A stretch of DNA of 41,308 bases, from positions 1 to 41,308 of IMG/VR virus record IMGVR_UViG_3300032092_000074; one strand, written 5' to 3'. Of this stretch, positions 28,862 through 36,350 are shown in pieces; the first letter of the stretch is position 1, and each line of letters starts with the position of its first letter. The notes under the pieces were generated by a model, which saw only the letters and a list, made by a program, of their open reading frames with translations, was not told the origin of the DNA and ran no database searches. Origin of the DNA: a virus. Both the position numbers and the translations under genes were made by a program.

Positions 28862-29322
28862 TACAAAAGTGGTAGATTTTGCTGCTTCCTTAGGCGCATT
28901 TCAGCCAAGGTAACTTCTGTATCTAACTCATAATGAGGCATATCCACAATAGATTTAAAATTACCACCCCAGCGCAATCCGTGTTTTGCGCAAAGTTTTG
29001 CAGCTTCACGGTGAAAAGCTGCGGCTTTCCTTGGATTAGTTTCGTCTAAATACTTGCCGCCCTCAAACACACCACAATCAATTGCAAAACCAAAATTGTG
29101 AAAACTACTGCCCGGCCTTGCGTTTGTAACAATTTTTCCGGGTTTAGTTCTGCCTTGCGCGTATAACTTGGCTTGCTCTTCAAATGTTCTCGTTCCGCAA
29201 ATAGCTCTATATTCCAATCCTTTTTGCCCGGCGAGTATTTGAACCTCTGCGAGAAATCCTGAAAATCTATTCCTTGTAGGTTCATAGAGTGAATTTAGAT
29301 TTTTCTGTGAACGAGAGTCCAT
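28861..29322 (-). CDS. Endolysin, M15-type peptidase
   Basis: A 153-aa protein. Ser-Ser-Phe-His75-Asn-Phe-Gly-Phe-Ala-Ile-Asp82 and Asp-Met-Pro-His130-Tyr-Glu form the zinc site and active site of M15 (VanY/L-alanyl-D-glutamate) peptidases. TRTFEEQAKLYAQGRT is the usual helix before it. Such enzymes cut the peptide stem of peptidoglycan and act as phage lysins. It has no signal peptide and so needs the neighbouring holin. It starts one base after the upstream gene's stop. Confidence 0.93.
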   Translation of the reverse strand: MDSRSQKNLNSLYEPTRNRFSGFLAEVQILAGQKGLEYRAICGTRTFEEQAKLYAQGRTKPGKIVTNARPGSSFHNFGFAIDCGVFEGGKYLDETNPRKAAAFHREAAKLCAKHGLRWGGNFKSIVDMPHYELDTEVTLAEMRLRKQQNLPLL

Positions 29323-29323
29323 G

Positions 29324-29536
29324 TCATACGGTTAAAGTCTGCCCAAAAATACCGCTACCTACAGTGCAAACGTCAATATTTTCCCAAGTATCTTGTCCGC
29401 GATTAAGAGCCTCATTGTAAAGAAGCGCCTCAGAAATGGTAAACGGAATTTTCACTTTGTTATCCTGCACAACCAATTCACACTGGCAGGTTACAAGACC
29501 ACTTTGAAGATCAACGTAAAACGATGTTAGTTTCAT
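29324..29536 (-). CDS. Hypothetical protein beside endolysin
   Basis: A 70-aa protein, mostly beta (MKLTSFYVDLQSGLVTCQCE) with a Cys-x-Cys near residue 17 and a helical ISEALLYNEALNRG segment. No membrane span is present. It lies between a fibre-type gene and the endolysin. It could be a small virion or lysis accessory protein; no family is recognised. Confidence 0.75.
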   Translation of the reverse strand: MKLTSFYVDLQSGLVTCQCELVVQDNKVKIPFTISEALLYNEALNRGQDTWENIDVCTVGSGIFGQTLTV

Positions 29537-29541
29537 AAATA

Positions 29542-30921
29542 TTAAGCAGTGCGGCTAAGTTTTACTTTAACTTGTCCTGCTGCAATTGCCGTAGTGTCGG
29601 AATCAGCAGAACCACCAGTAATTGCAATGCCAAGGCCAAGAGCAAAACGATAACCGTTATATCCAGGTGTAATTTCTACAAACCCGGGCACACCGGCAAT
29701 AGCGGCAGGCACTGGAATAACCATTTCAGGAATATCTGTCCCAACAGTTGGCGCGGTAGCTTTATTGTAAAGTTTAACAAACGCTGCGGTGGCACCAATA
29801 TTAGAAGCATAAAACGCTTGAACACCACTTGTTCCAGTAAGAATCAAGTTTCCGTTTGTAGTTGCAGCACTATTAAGAAAATACGGATTAGCTGGAGCCG
29901 TCGGAGTTCCTGAAGTAATAACCGTTGTAACCGAGGTAATTGTGCCAGATGCAATTGCAACAGGCGGCATCGAAGCCACGTTGACAGTATTATTTCCAGT
30001 AGTTCCCGGCTGCCTAGAAATAGAAATCACACTGGAATCCCATTCATTTAGATGAGCAAACCCAGTAGTTACAGTAGTCGAAGAAGCTGGAGCAGTAGAC
30101 CCATTAAGAACACGAATCTGAAAATAAAGCTGAGTAGATACTGAAGCAATGTTTTCTGAACGCTGCGCTCTTTGCGTGAAAACAGTAGTGTTTGGAGCCG
30201 CATCTAGTGCATACGCAAATCCATCTTCTACAAATAAAGCCGAAACATGCCCCGGAGCTGCGGTAGTGTTAATAGTGATTGTGGTATCACCAGAACCGTA
30301 TCCATTACGATAAGAATCAAATTTAGCGGAAGTGGCGGTGGCCCCATCGTAAGTAAAACGAAACCCATTCCAGCCAAACGCTGAACACGTTCCAGAACCA
30401 GAAGCAGGCCAACCGGCTACAGTAAAATTAGCATTCTGCCCAGAAACACTAGCAATAGCGTATCGACCGGGAATAGCCCCAGAAATGCCAACAATATCAC
30501 CAATAGACATGCTTTGGCCGACATTTGCAGAACTGATTGGAAAACTTGCAGGAAAAGTAACAGTAATTGACGTTGCGTTATTTACAATAACAACAAGATC
30601 ATCGCCAATAACGTCAACCAGTTCATAAAAAATAGTCTGGTTAACAATACGCTGTGAAAGCGTCGTTTTATACCGCATCACACAGTTTCCAATTACAGAT
30701 TGAGGGTGCCTGTAAATAGTTTCAGCGTTAGCAGTAGTCCCAGAAGTAATAATACCGTTACCGCCAGACTGGCTAGAAGCCATGCCAGTCCCAAGTATTA
30801 CAAGAGACCAAAAACCAGAATCCCAACCCGACGCAATAGAGGAAGCAAACGAATTGCGGTCAAGCTGATCGGAATTAACCGACGTGACCTTAATGTTTTT
30901 CTTAGTTGCAGCTAAATTCAT
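29542..30921 (-). CDS. Tail fibre/appendage structural protein
   Basis: A 459-aa protein rich in Thr, Ser, Gly and Ala with many short beta strands, typical of phage appendage proteins. The last 130 residues, including GTSGVQAFYASNIGATAAFV and KLYNKATAPTVGTDIPEMVI, match a C-terminal domain I have seen in podovirus and metagenomic phage structural proteins. The N-terminus has ASGWDSGFWSLVILG. It is probably a spike or fibre component on the virion surface. Its start overlaps the coiled-coil gene's stop by four bases. Confidence 0.78.
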   Translation of the reverse strand: MNLAATKKNIKVTSVNSDQLDRNSFASSIASGWDSGFWSLVILGTGMASSQSGGNGIITSGTTANAETIYRHPQSVIGNCVMRYKTTLSQRIVNQTIFYELVDVIGDDLVVIVNNATSITVTFPASFPISSANVGQSMSIGDIVGISGAIPGRYAIASVSGQNANFTVAGWPASGSGTCSAFGWNGFRFTYDGATATSAKFDSYRNGYGSGDTTITINTTAAPGHVSALFVEDGFAYALDAAPNTTVFTQRAQRSENIASVSTQLYFQIRVLNGSTAPASSTTVTTGFAHLNEWDSSVISISRQPGTTGNNTVNVASMPPVAIASGTITSVTTVITSGTPTAPANPYFLNSAATTNGNLILTGTSGVQAFYASNIGATAAFVKLYNKATAPTVGTDIPEMVIPVPAAIAGVPGFVEITPGYNGYRFALGLGIAITGGSADSDTTAIAAGQVKVKLSRTA

Positions 30922-31286
30922 AGACCAAGTTCCTGCTTACGCTTGTTAAGTTCTTCTTCCTGTTTCTGAATTTCCTCAAGGGCTTTCTGGCGTTCTTTTT
31001 CTTTAAAATCAGCTTCAGCAAACGAAAGCACGCCTTCCAATGCCTGAAAATTACCAGAAGCAATAACCTCTTTGGCTCGCTTGATTGCTTCTTTTTGATA
31101 AGCCTGATTTCCAGCTAGCTCGGCTTTAACAGAGTTAAGCAAAGCTTTTTGCTCTTCATCATATTTCTGAAGCGCAATTTGAATACCTGAAGCTAGCTGA
31201 TTATTGTTGGCAATAGCATCAGCTACAGCGCCAAAATTAACGCCGTCAACAATAACAGAACGCGGAGAAGTAACAAGAATTTCCAT
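30918..31286 (-). CDS. Coiled-coil virion-operon protein
   Basis: A 122-aa protein. After a short beta-like N-terminus (MEILVTSPRSVIVDGVNFGA) it is almost all charged helix, ending EIQKQEEELNKRKQELGL, a clear coiled coil. It lies between two fibre-type genes, so a role as fibre chaperone or trimerisation adaptor is possible. No family is recognised. Confidence 0.75.
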   Translation of the reverse strand: MEILVTSPRSVIVDGVNFGAVADAIANNNQLASGIQIALQKYDEEQKALLNSVKAELAGNQAYQKEAIKRAKEVIASGNFQALEGVLSFAEADFKEKERQKALEEIQKQEEELNKRKQELGL

Positions 31287-31288
31287 AG

Positions 31289-32188
31289 TTAAAAAACAAA
31301 GGCAACAATACGATAATTAGAAGATGGCAAAGTTACAGAAGAAGTTGTTGTATTTACCCAAGTTATTCGGACTGAATTAGTATTAACAACTTCTGCTTTT
31401 ACAATAACGCCAGAAGTAATTGGCCCACTAGTTGGAGAAACAATACAAGCACATGCAGAAGAAGCTCCGGTAACAGTAACGTCAAGAAATTGAGACCCTC
31501 CGTTAGCCGCAATAGCAGCAGGAGCGTAGCTAGAAATAACAGTGCTAATTAAGTTTTGAATTGGCACGCCGGAGGTGCCAATTTGAAGAGGAGAATTAAA
31601 TATAAAAGGCGATACGTCCGACCTTTGAAGTTGATAAGCTACAACCCTAACCGCCCCAGTAGAATTGCTTCCAACTAAAACAAAATTATTAGTTGCATCA
31701 ACAGTAATTCCAGCAAACGTTCCAGATGTGTCTTTGCATAAATATTTATAGTTATTATCAATCAACACATCCCCAGGAGCTACATGAAGTTTTGCTGCAG
31801 GTGCAGTTGTCCCGATGCCAACTCCGCCGGTTGGTGAAACGTTAAGAATCCCACCGCCATTAACTCCCAACTGCAATAAACCGGGACTGGTTGGATGCGT
31901 TGATCCAAATAAACCAACAAAACCTCCGCTAGATGCTCCAAAACTAGTCCCAGCAGAAAATACAGAAACACCTGAATTAGATGTTCCGTTAATTACATTT
32001 ACAAAAATCCCATTACTAAAACTAGGATTACTCTGCCTAACTAATCCACCGGTTCCAGTAGCAGAAGGCAATCCATCCGCAATAACACTCAACGTAGCCT
32101 GCTTAGTCAACCCGCCTTGATCCAGCGGAAACACGTCCGCAGACGCTACAGTTGACGCAATTGGAAGCTGTGAAATTGTCTTAGACAT
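31289..32188 (-). CDS. Tail fibre protein
   Basis: A 299-aa protein. The MSKTISQLPIASTVASADVF start is the common phage-fibre N-terminus (Ile-x-x-Leu-Pro...Asp-x-x-Pro). Gly/Ser-rich beta repeats follow, then GVGIGTTAPAAKLHV, a motif found where fibre shafts meet the tip or chaperone-type domain. The C-terminus is a beta-sandwich-like domain. The DNA is AT-rich in its last part, which would fit variation in the receptor-binding end. Confidence 0.83.
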   Translation of the reverse strand: MSKTISQLPIASTVASADVFPLDQGGLTKQATLSVIADGLPSATGTGGLVRQSNPSFSNGIFVNVINGTSNSGVSVFSAGTSFGASSGGFVGLFGSTHPTSPGLLQLGVNGGGILNVSPTGGVGIGTTAPAAKLHVAPGDVLIDNNYKYLCKDTSGTFAGITVDATNNFVLVGSNSTGAVRVVAYQLQRSDVSPFIFNSPLQIGTSGVPIQNLISTVISSYAPAAIAANGGSQFLDVTVTGASSACACIVSPTSGPITSGVIVKAEVVNTNSVRITWVNTTTSSVTLPSSNYRIVAFVF

Positions 32189-32191
32189 ACC

Positions 32192-33376
32192 TTAATAGGT
32201 GTAAACCATATTCATTCGCATATTTTGTCCTTGTTGGCGAATATAAACGTCAATTTGTTGCTGAATAGATTGTTCAGCTAACCTTTCAAATATATTAGCT
32301 TCTTCTGCGCGACCTTCACTGCGCATAAAATCAGCCGAAGTCCCGTTAATAACGTAGTCTTTAAACCGCATTGGAATTTCTAGCTTTTTCCAATACGCAG
32401 ACCCGTTTTGCGGATACGTGCCCGCACCCACAAGCGTTTTTGCAGCCCAAAAATCCCCACTAGAACCTTTGGAAGATACCGAAGGATAATAGTCTGCGTT
32501 TTGTTGAACAACGTCATAATAAACGCTAGCTCCTTCTTGGTATTGCTGCGGCTGCGCCTTCATACCGGTCAACCTAGGCGCGGCAAGGCGGTATTTAATT
32601 GTTTTCTTTTTATTGTTGGCAAACCGCAAAAACGTGGAATCGTTTGCGCTGCCTTCAAGCGAGATTTCTTCTAAAATAAACTCAGACGGCGCAAGCCTAC
32701 TGGTTCCACGGGGATCTTTGTCCCAAGAGTCCAAGCCGTGAACAACAGTTGTAGGCAATTTAACTACGTTATTCTTATTTTTAAGAAACGACAAAATTGG
32801 CGTCAACGATCCGTTAAGCCCAAACGTGATTGGCGAACTCGTGCCAATCGGAACTTCAATTTTAACAGACGTAATGTAAATACCCACATCGTCCGTAGCT
32901 GTGCTATACGTAAATTCATATTCATGATCCTCTGAGTTGTATGAAGATCCATCCTCAAGCGTCAGATAAAAACCGTTAAGAATCTTCAGCTTTGTGCTTC
33001 CAACCGTCCCGAGCTTGTAAGCGTCCTCTTCAAAATTAGCTAGATAGATTCTTGGAAAATCCGTGTCCAACTGAATCACGGTTTCATTTTGGCCTGTGCT
33101 GGCAATGAGCAGCTCACCAAGATCCGTCACAATGGATTCGCCTGCATCAGTGACTAAAACAGGCGCTTCAAAATCCACTGAAGTTACTGGATTTCCGGGA
33201 TATGCCTCCGTGTAGCGCTCAATATCCGGCCATTCTTCTCGATCCCAAACCTGACCAATCCGCCGATTGGCAAGATCCCTAATAGCAAAAAATCCTTTGT
33301 CGTTTAGTGTAATTCTATCAAGGCCAACAATTTGGCAAACGTTAGATAGAATGTCACTAAACGGAACTGTTTTCAT
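32192..33376 (-). CDS. Head-tail connector/tail adaptor protein
   Basis: A 394-aa protein in the neck position after the capsid gene. The N-terminal part (MKTVPFSDILSNVCQIVGLD then RDLANRRIGQVWDREEWPD) resembles adaptor or tail-tubular proteins of podoviruses, with helices and conserved Trp. The middle is beta-rich and the C-terminus helical, ending with ERLAEQSIQQQID. It is probably a tail adaptor between portal and nozzle. Overlap with the preceding gene is four bases. Confidence 0.72.
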   Translation of the reverse strand: MKTVPFSDILSNVCQIVGLDRITLNDKGFFAIRDLANRRIGQVWDREEWPDIERYTEAYPGNPVTSVDFEAPVLVTDAGESIVTDLGELLIASTGQNETVIQLDTDFPRIYLANFEEDAYKLGTVGSTKLKILNGFYLTLEDGSSYNSEDHEYEFTYSTATDDVGIYITSVKIEVPIGTSSPITFGLNGSLTPILSFLKNKNNVVKLPTTVVHGLDSWDKDPRGTSRLAPSEFILEEISLEGSANDSTFLRFANNKKKTIKYRLAAPRLTGMKAQPQQYQEGASVYYDVVQQNADYYPSVSSKGSSGDFWAAKTLVGAGTYPQNGSAYWKKLEIPMRFKDYVINGTSADFMRSEGRAEEANIFERLAEQSIQQQIDVYIRQQGQNMRMNMVYTY

Positions 33377-33717
33377 TGATAGACTGTGCGACTACGGTAG
33401 TTAGACGGTGTGTAACCTACCTGAATTTCTTTAGTCCCGCCAGAATTAACTCTACATTCTGGATTATCCCGAAGAAATTCGTGCATAAACCGCTTGTCGT
33501 TCCAGCAATCGTAACCCAATTTTTGACCCCAAAAATGGTAAGCCGTGGGAGGAATACGAGCCTTAAGCGAGCCCAACCCTTCAACCGCTTTGTGGCGCTT
33601 GTTGTTTTCGTATCCAGATTGTTTAGCCTGAATAGCGGCGTCCACGCGGTTTTTGTTCCAACCAGTCCGAAGCTCTTGTTCAAGCTGGCCTACAAGTGAA
33701 GGGTCGATGTTAAACAT
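33373..33717 (-). CDS. Conserved podovirus structural-operon protein
   Basis: A 114-aa protein. TAYHFWGQKLGYDCWNDKRF and the following FLRDNPECRVN are a pattern I recall from unnamed proteins found just after capsid genes in related phages. The N-terminal half is a basic helix. It may be a head-closure or minor structural protein. The first 28 bases overlap the end of the small Cys gene upstream. Confidence 0.83.
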   Translation of the reverse strand: MFNIDPSLVGQLEQELRTGWNKNRVDAAIQAKQSGYENNKRHKAVEGLGSLKARIPPTAYHFWGQKLGYDCWNDKRFMHEFLRDNPECRVNSGGTKEIQVGYTPSNYRSRTVYQ

Positions 33718-33866
33718 AGAAAGTCTAAATTAAGCGGTCGAAGCAAACTTTGTCTTTTGTGCTTATGCAATCTGTTATCTCTGCACCAATTGCATTGGTT
33801 GTTATTTCTACAATGCGAATCCCATGCTTTTGCTTTTGTATATGGCCGCTTAATACTTTTGCTCAT
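33690..33866 (-). CDS. Small Cys-cluster protein, 58 aa
   Basis: A short gene immediately after the capsid gene. MSKSIKRPYTKAKAWDSHC, then Arg-Asn-Asn-Asn-Gln-Cys-Asn-Trp-Cys-Arg-Asp-Asn-Arg, resembles a small protein I recall near capsid genes of several phages (Cys-Arg-Asn-x-x-x-Cys-x-x-Cys-x-x-Asn-Arg). It is strongly basic and may bind zinc or RNA. The last ten or so residues overlap the next gene and look degenerate. No function is known. Confidence 0.8.
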   Translation of the reverse strand: MSKSIKRPYTKAKAWDSHCRNNNQCNWCRDNRLHKHKRQSLLRPLNLDFLCLTSTLHL

Positions 33867-33952
33867 TTTAAAAGTGCTGTCTCTCCAGCAGTCACACCAC
33901 TCGATCGACCGGGTATTCCCAGTCCTTAGCAGGTGTCGCTTTATCCTAAATC
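33867..33952 (-). ncRNA. Structured segment after capsid gene
   Basis: On the minus strand, ACACC (33936-33932) pairs with GGTGT (33898-33894), enclosing the hairpin ACTGGG-AATA-CCCGGT (33923-33908). Then TGCTG-GAGAGA-CAGCA (33890-33875) forms a second hairpin ending in CTTTT. It lies exactly between the capsid stop and the next gene. It may be a partial terminator/attenuator that keeps capsid mRNA abundant, an mRNA-protecting structure or an unknown RNA motif. It lacks hammerhead core bases and a tRNA-like T-loop. Confidence 0.5.
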
Positions 33953-35002
33953 CTAGGAGCTGTAATCAAATTTGCCCAGCCCCAGCGGATTCCCAACCAC
34001 AAGACCGGCAACCGCTTCAACCATGCGAGCGGGGCCGCCACCGTAATCAGGAAGAGCCGTAACATTAGCCACGTTGCCACCATAACGAACCTCAATAAGA
34101 TTCATGTCAAGCAGCAAACCTTTAAACGGCGTAGGAGTCCAAGTAGCTCCAGACACAGTGCCCATAAACGTGGTCGGGTGCAACCGGATAAGACCGAAGT
34201 CACCTTCAAACACATCTAAAGACTGAATAAACGTGTCAGCGGCGGCATCCCGCTGGAACGTCTGAACCCGAGTAGCTCCCGAGCCAGTCACACCAACGGT
34301 GCTAGTCGTGGTGAGCGAAGTGGTCCCAAGCAGTCCGGTAAACGCACGTTTAAGGTCCGTTCCGACAATGCAATCAAAACTAGTAAAATGACCAGTCTGA
34401 TCGAAGATGCTTTTCAAAACACCCTGCAACCCTGAATCGGTCAAAGAGCTAGAAGCACCAGTCAGAATGCTAGCCGAAGGAGTCCTAAACGCCGAAGGAA
34501 TATCGCCGGGCGTCGGGGTGCCAGTGCCAGCGTTACTGATCCAAGTCTGGATGCCAGCCGTCCGATAAGCCACCGTACCGTTATCCTGCTGGGAAACCTG
34601 ATTGGAGCAGAAAGTAGCCTCCATATCACGCTTGATCCCAGTGATAGCTTTACTGACGTTTTCAGCCAGTTCGTCACGCACGCCAGCGGTATCAGCTACA
34701 TCCTGCGTGAGCCGCGAAACTCGCGGCGCGCGCCGGAACACCTGAGCGTAGTTGGAAAGCTCCGAGCGATAGCCAACAACATAGTTGTCATAAGTGGAAA
34801 CGTCCGTGCCGTCCACAACGCCACCCACTTGAGGAGTAGGCAAGCTATCAGACTGCCAGCGGAAATACATATTTCCGGGCTTAGAGCCTTTTTTGGCCAT
34901 AGACGTGAAAGGAGTATCCTTCGCGTCCACAAGTGCAATCATATCCATCAAGTCCTCGCGTTTACCGCGTCCGGACAAGTTAGGTTCAGTAAGAAGAGGC
35001 AT
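33953..35002 (-). CDS. Major capsid protein, SU10/DUF5309-like
   Basis: A 349-aa protein. GKREDLMDMIALVDAKDTPF then TSMAKKGSKPGNMYFRWQSD is the opening typical of the SU10-type capsid family (DUF5309). VSRLTQDVADTAGVRDELAE and KRDMEATF also match its pattern, and the fold is expected to be HK97-like. It forms the icosahedral or prolate shell. The acidic gene upstream is the likely scaffold. No good Shine-Dalgarno precedes the start, and a folded segment follows the stop. Confidence 0.9.
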   Translation of the reverse strand: MPLLTEPNLSGRGKREDLMDMIALVDAKDTPFTSMAKKGSKPGNMYFRWQSDSLPTPQVGGVVDGTDVSTYDNYVVGYRSELSNYAQVFRRAPRVSRLTQDVADTAGVRDELAENVSKAITGIKRDMEATFCSNQVSQQDNGTVAYRTAGIQTWISNAGTGTPTPGDIPSAFRTPSASILTGASSSLTDSGLQGVLKSIFDQTGHFTSFDCIVGTDLKRAFTGLLGTTSLTTTSTVGVTGSGATRVQTFQRDAAADTFIQSLDVFEGDFGLIRLHPTTFMGTVSGATWTPTPFKGLLLDMNLIEVRYGGNVANVTALPDYGGGPARMVEAVAGLVVGNPLGLGKFDYSS

Positions 35003-35030
35003 AAACTAAAGTTCTTTCTAAGTTAAGTGG

Positions 35031-36023
35031 TTAAACAAATCCCATCGCTTTTACTAGGTCAGTCAAACCGGCTTTATCAGAGTTGTTTTTGGCGAAGCTT
35101 TGCCTCGCTTTTTGAAGATCCGTTGAAGAAGTTACACTAGGTGAGGCTTTAGTTACACCGGGCTGCGGAGGAGCTTTTTTAATCTGAGTTACTTTAGTCT
35201 TGTTACTCTTCTGGTCCGTGTAAGCTTTCATACCCAAAACAATCAAACCGGCTACATGCTTCCAGTCCGCTCGCTTCTTGCGAAGCTCAGGAAACTCTTG
35301 CATGACTACTTGTGCCGCTTGATATTCTTCTGTTTCAGGCTTTGCCCACCAAGGAAAGTCTTTTACTACTTCAGCTTCCGCTGATTGCTGATCGTTCAAA
35401 AATTTGAACCGTTCAGGCAGCTCAAGTTCTTTCCGTCTAACAGCCAGTCGCTTCATTTTTTTCACTTCATCCGAACTAAGTTCGACTTGAGTGCCATCTG
35501 GCATCGTGATTTCCCCGCCATCAGGGTTATCTTCGCACCACATGATTACTTCGACTGACTTTTTAAACTCTTCCTTTACAGCATCAACGCTATCCAATGA
35601 TTCAACAGCGTTAGATAGTTCTGACTTTTGACTTCCTTGCAGCTTCTTGACTGAATCAAGCTCACGCTGCATGTTCAAAAGCTGCGCTTTCTGAGCTTCA
35701 AGTTCTGCCTGCGCCTGCTTTTTAGCCGCTACAAGTTTGTTGATTCTCTTTTGAACGCCTTTTGTAAGGGAAGATTTTTCTTCTTCAGGTTCTTCTTCTG
35801 CCAACTCTTCTTCGGCAGGTTTTTCTTCGGTTTCCTCAAGCTTTTCTAGCTCTTCAGATTCCGTTTTCTCCTCTTTGGCGGGAGCTTCCTCCTTCTCGTC
35901 AAGGAACCCAGACTTCAACAAGTCGCTAAGACTTTTTGAGTTTAGGAGACCGAGTTTTTCCGCTACGGGGGATTTATCTTCCACCTGAACCCCGGAATCA
36001 GGTTGTTCTGCTTTATCTTGCAT
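35031..36023 (-). CDS. Scaffolding protein
   Basis: A 330-aa protein with an extremely acidic stretch (about residues 45-88, EEKTESEELEKLEETEE at its core), a long coiled coil (KAQAELEAQKAQLLNMQREL) and a basic Lys-rich C-terminus (KTKVTQIKK). Acidic coiled-coil proteins placed between portal and capsid genes are the usual internal scaffolds, with the basic end contacting the capsid. It is expected to be absent from mature heads. A promoter-like site lies just upstream. Confidence 0.86.
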   Translation of the reverse strand: MQDKAEQPDSGVQVEDKSPVAEKLGLLNSKSLSDLLKSGFLDEKEEAPAKEEKTESEELEKLEETEEKPAEEELAEEEPEEEKSSLTKGVQKRINKLVAAKKQAQAELEAQKAQLLNMQRELDSVKKLQGSQKSELSNAVESLDSVDAVKEEFKKSVEVIMWCEDNPDGGEITMPDGTQVELSSDEVKKMKRLAVRRKELELPERFKFLNDQQSAEAEVVKDFPWWAKPETEEYQAAQVVMQEFPELRKKRADWKHVAGLIVLGMKAYTDQKSNKTKVTQIKKAPPQPGVTKASPSVTSSTDLQKARQSFAKNNSDKAGLTDLVKAMGFV

Positions 36024-36085
36024 ACTGGTATGGCAGTAAGTCCTTTCAATACAATCTAGGTACCGCTAGAAGGCCCGGTAATGCC

Positions 36086-36114
36086 GTTATGGCAAATTTG
36101 CTATTAACAGTCAA
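36086..36114 (-). promoter_or_regulatory. Candidate sigma-70 promoter for scaffold and capsid
   Basis: On the minus strand TTGACT (36114-36109) and CATAAC (36091-36086) are 17 bases apart, five and four matches to the sigma-70 consensus. They lie in the only sizeable gap of the head genes, 63 bases before the scaffold ATG. This would boost capsid expression over the upstream portal. Confidence 0.5.
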
Positions 36115-36116
36115 TA

Positions 36117-36350
36117 CTAAACAATACCATTAAGCCTTTTAGCTTCTTCTCTGTAATGGTTTAACGTATTTAATACCAAATTAACGCCATCGGCTCGTCC
36201 AGCCGCATGAATCCTATCTTCGCCCTTTGTGTCTTGGCTAATAGTAATTAGAACTTCTTGTTCCTGAAGCGCATTAAGAATTTTGCATAGCTCATCCCAA
36301 AGCAAACTCTTTCCGCTAAACCCAAAAGCGTTTTTTTGTTCGTCCGTCAT
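36117..36350 (-). CDS. Conserved small head-region protein
   Basis: A 77-aa protein coupled to the portal by an ATGA overlap. Its core, ITISQDTKGEDRIHAAGRAD followed by GVNLVLNTL, resembles a small unnamed protein often found beside phage portal genes. The structure is probably helical. It may help head assembly. The promoter-like site lies just past its stop. Confidence 0.82.
   Translation of the reverse strand: MTDEQKNAFGFSGKSLLWDELCKILNALQEQEVLITISQDTKGEDRIHAAGRADGVNLVLNTLNHYREEAKRLNGIV

Noticed and set aside
33867-33952. tRNA or hammerhead ribozyme after the capsid gene
   Set aside because: No seven-base anticodon loop or T-loop sequence and no CUGAUGA/GAAA core are present.
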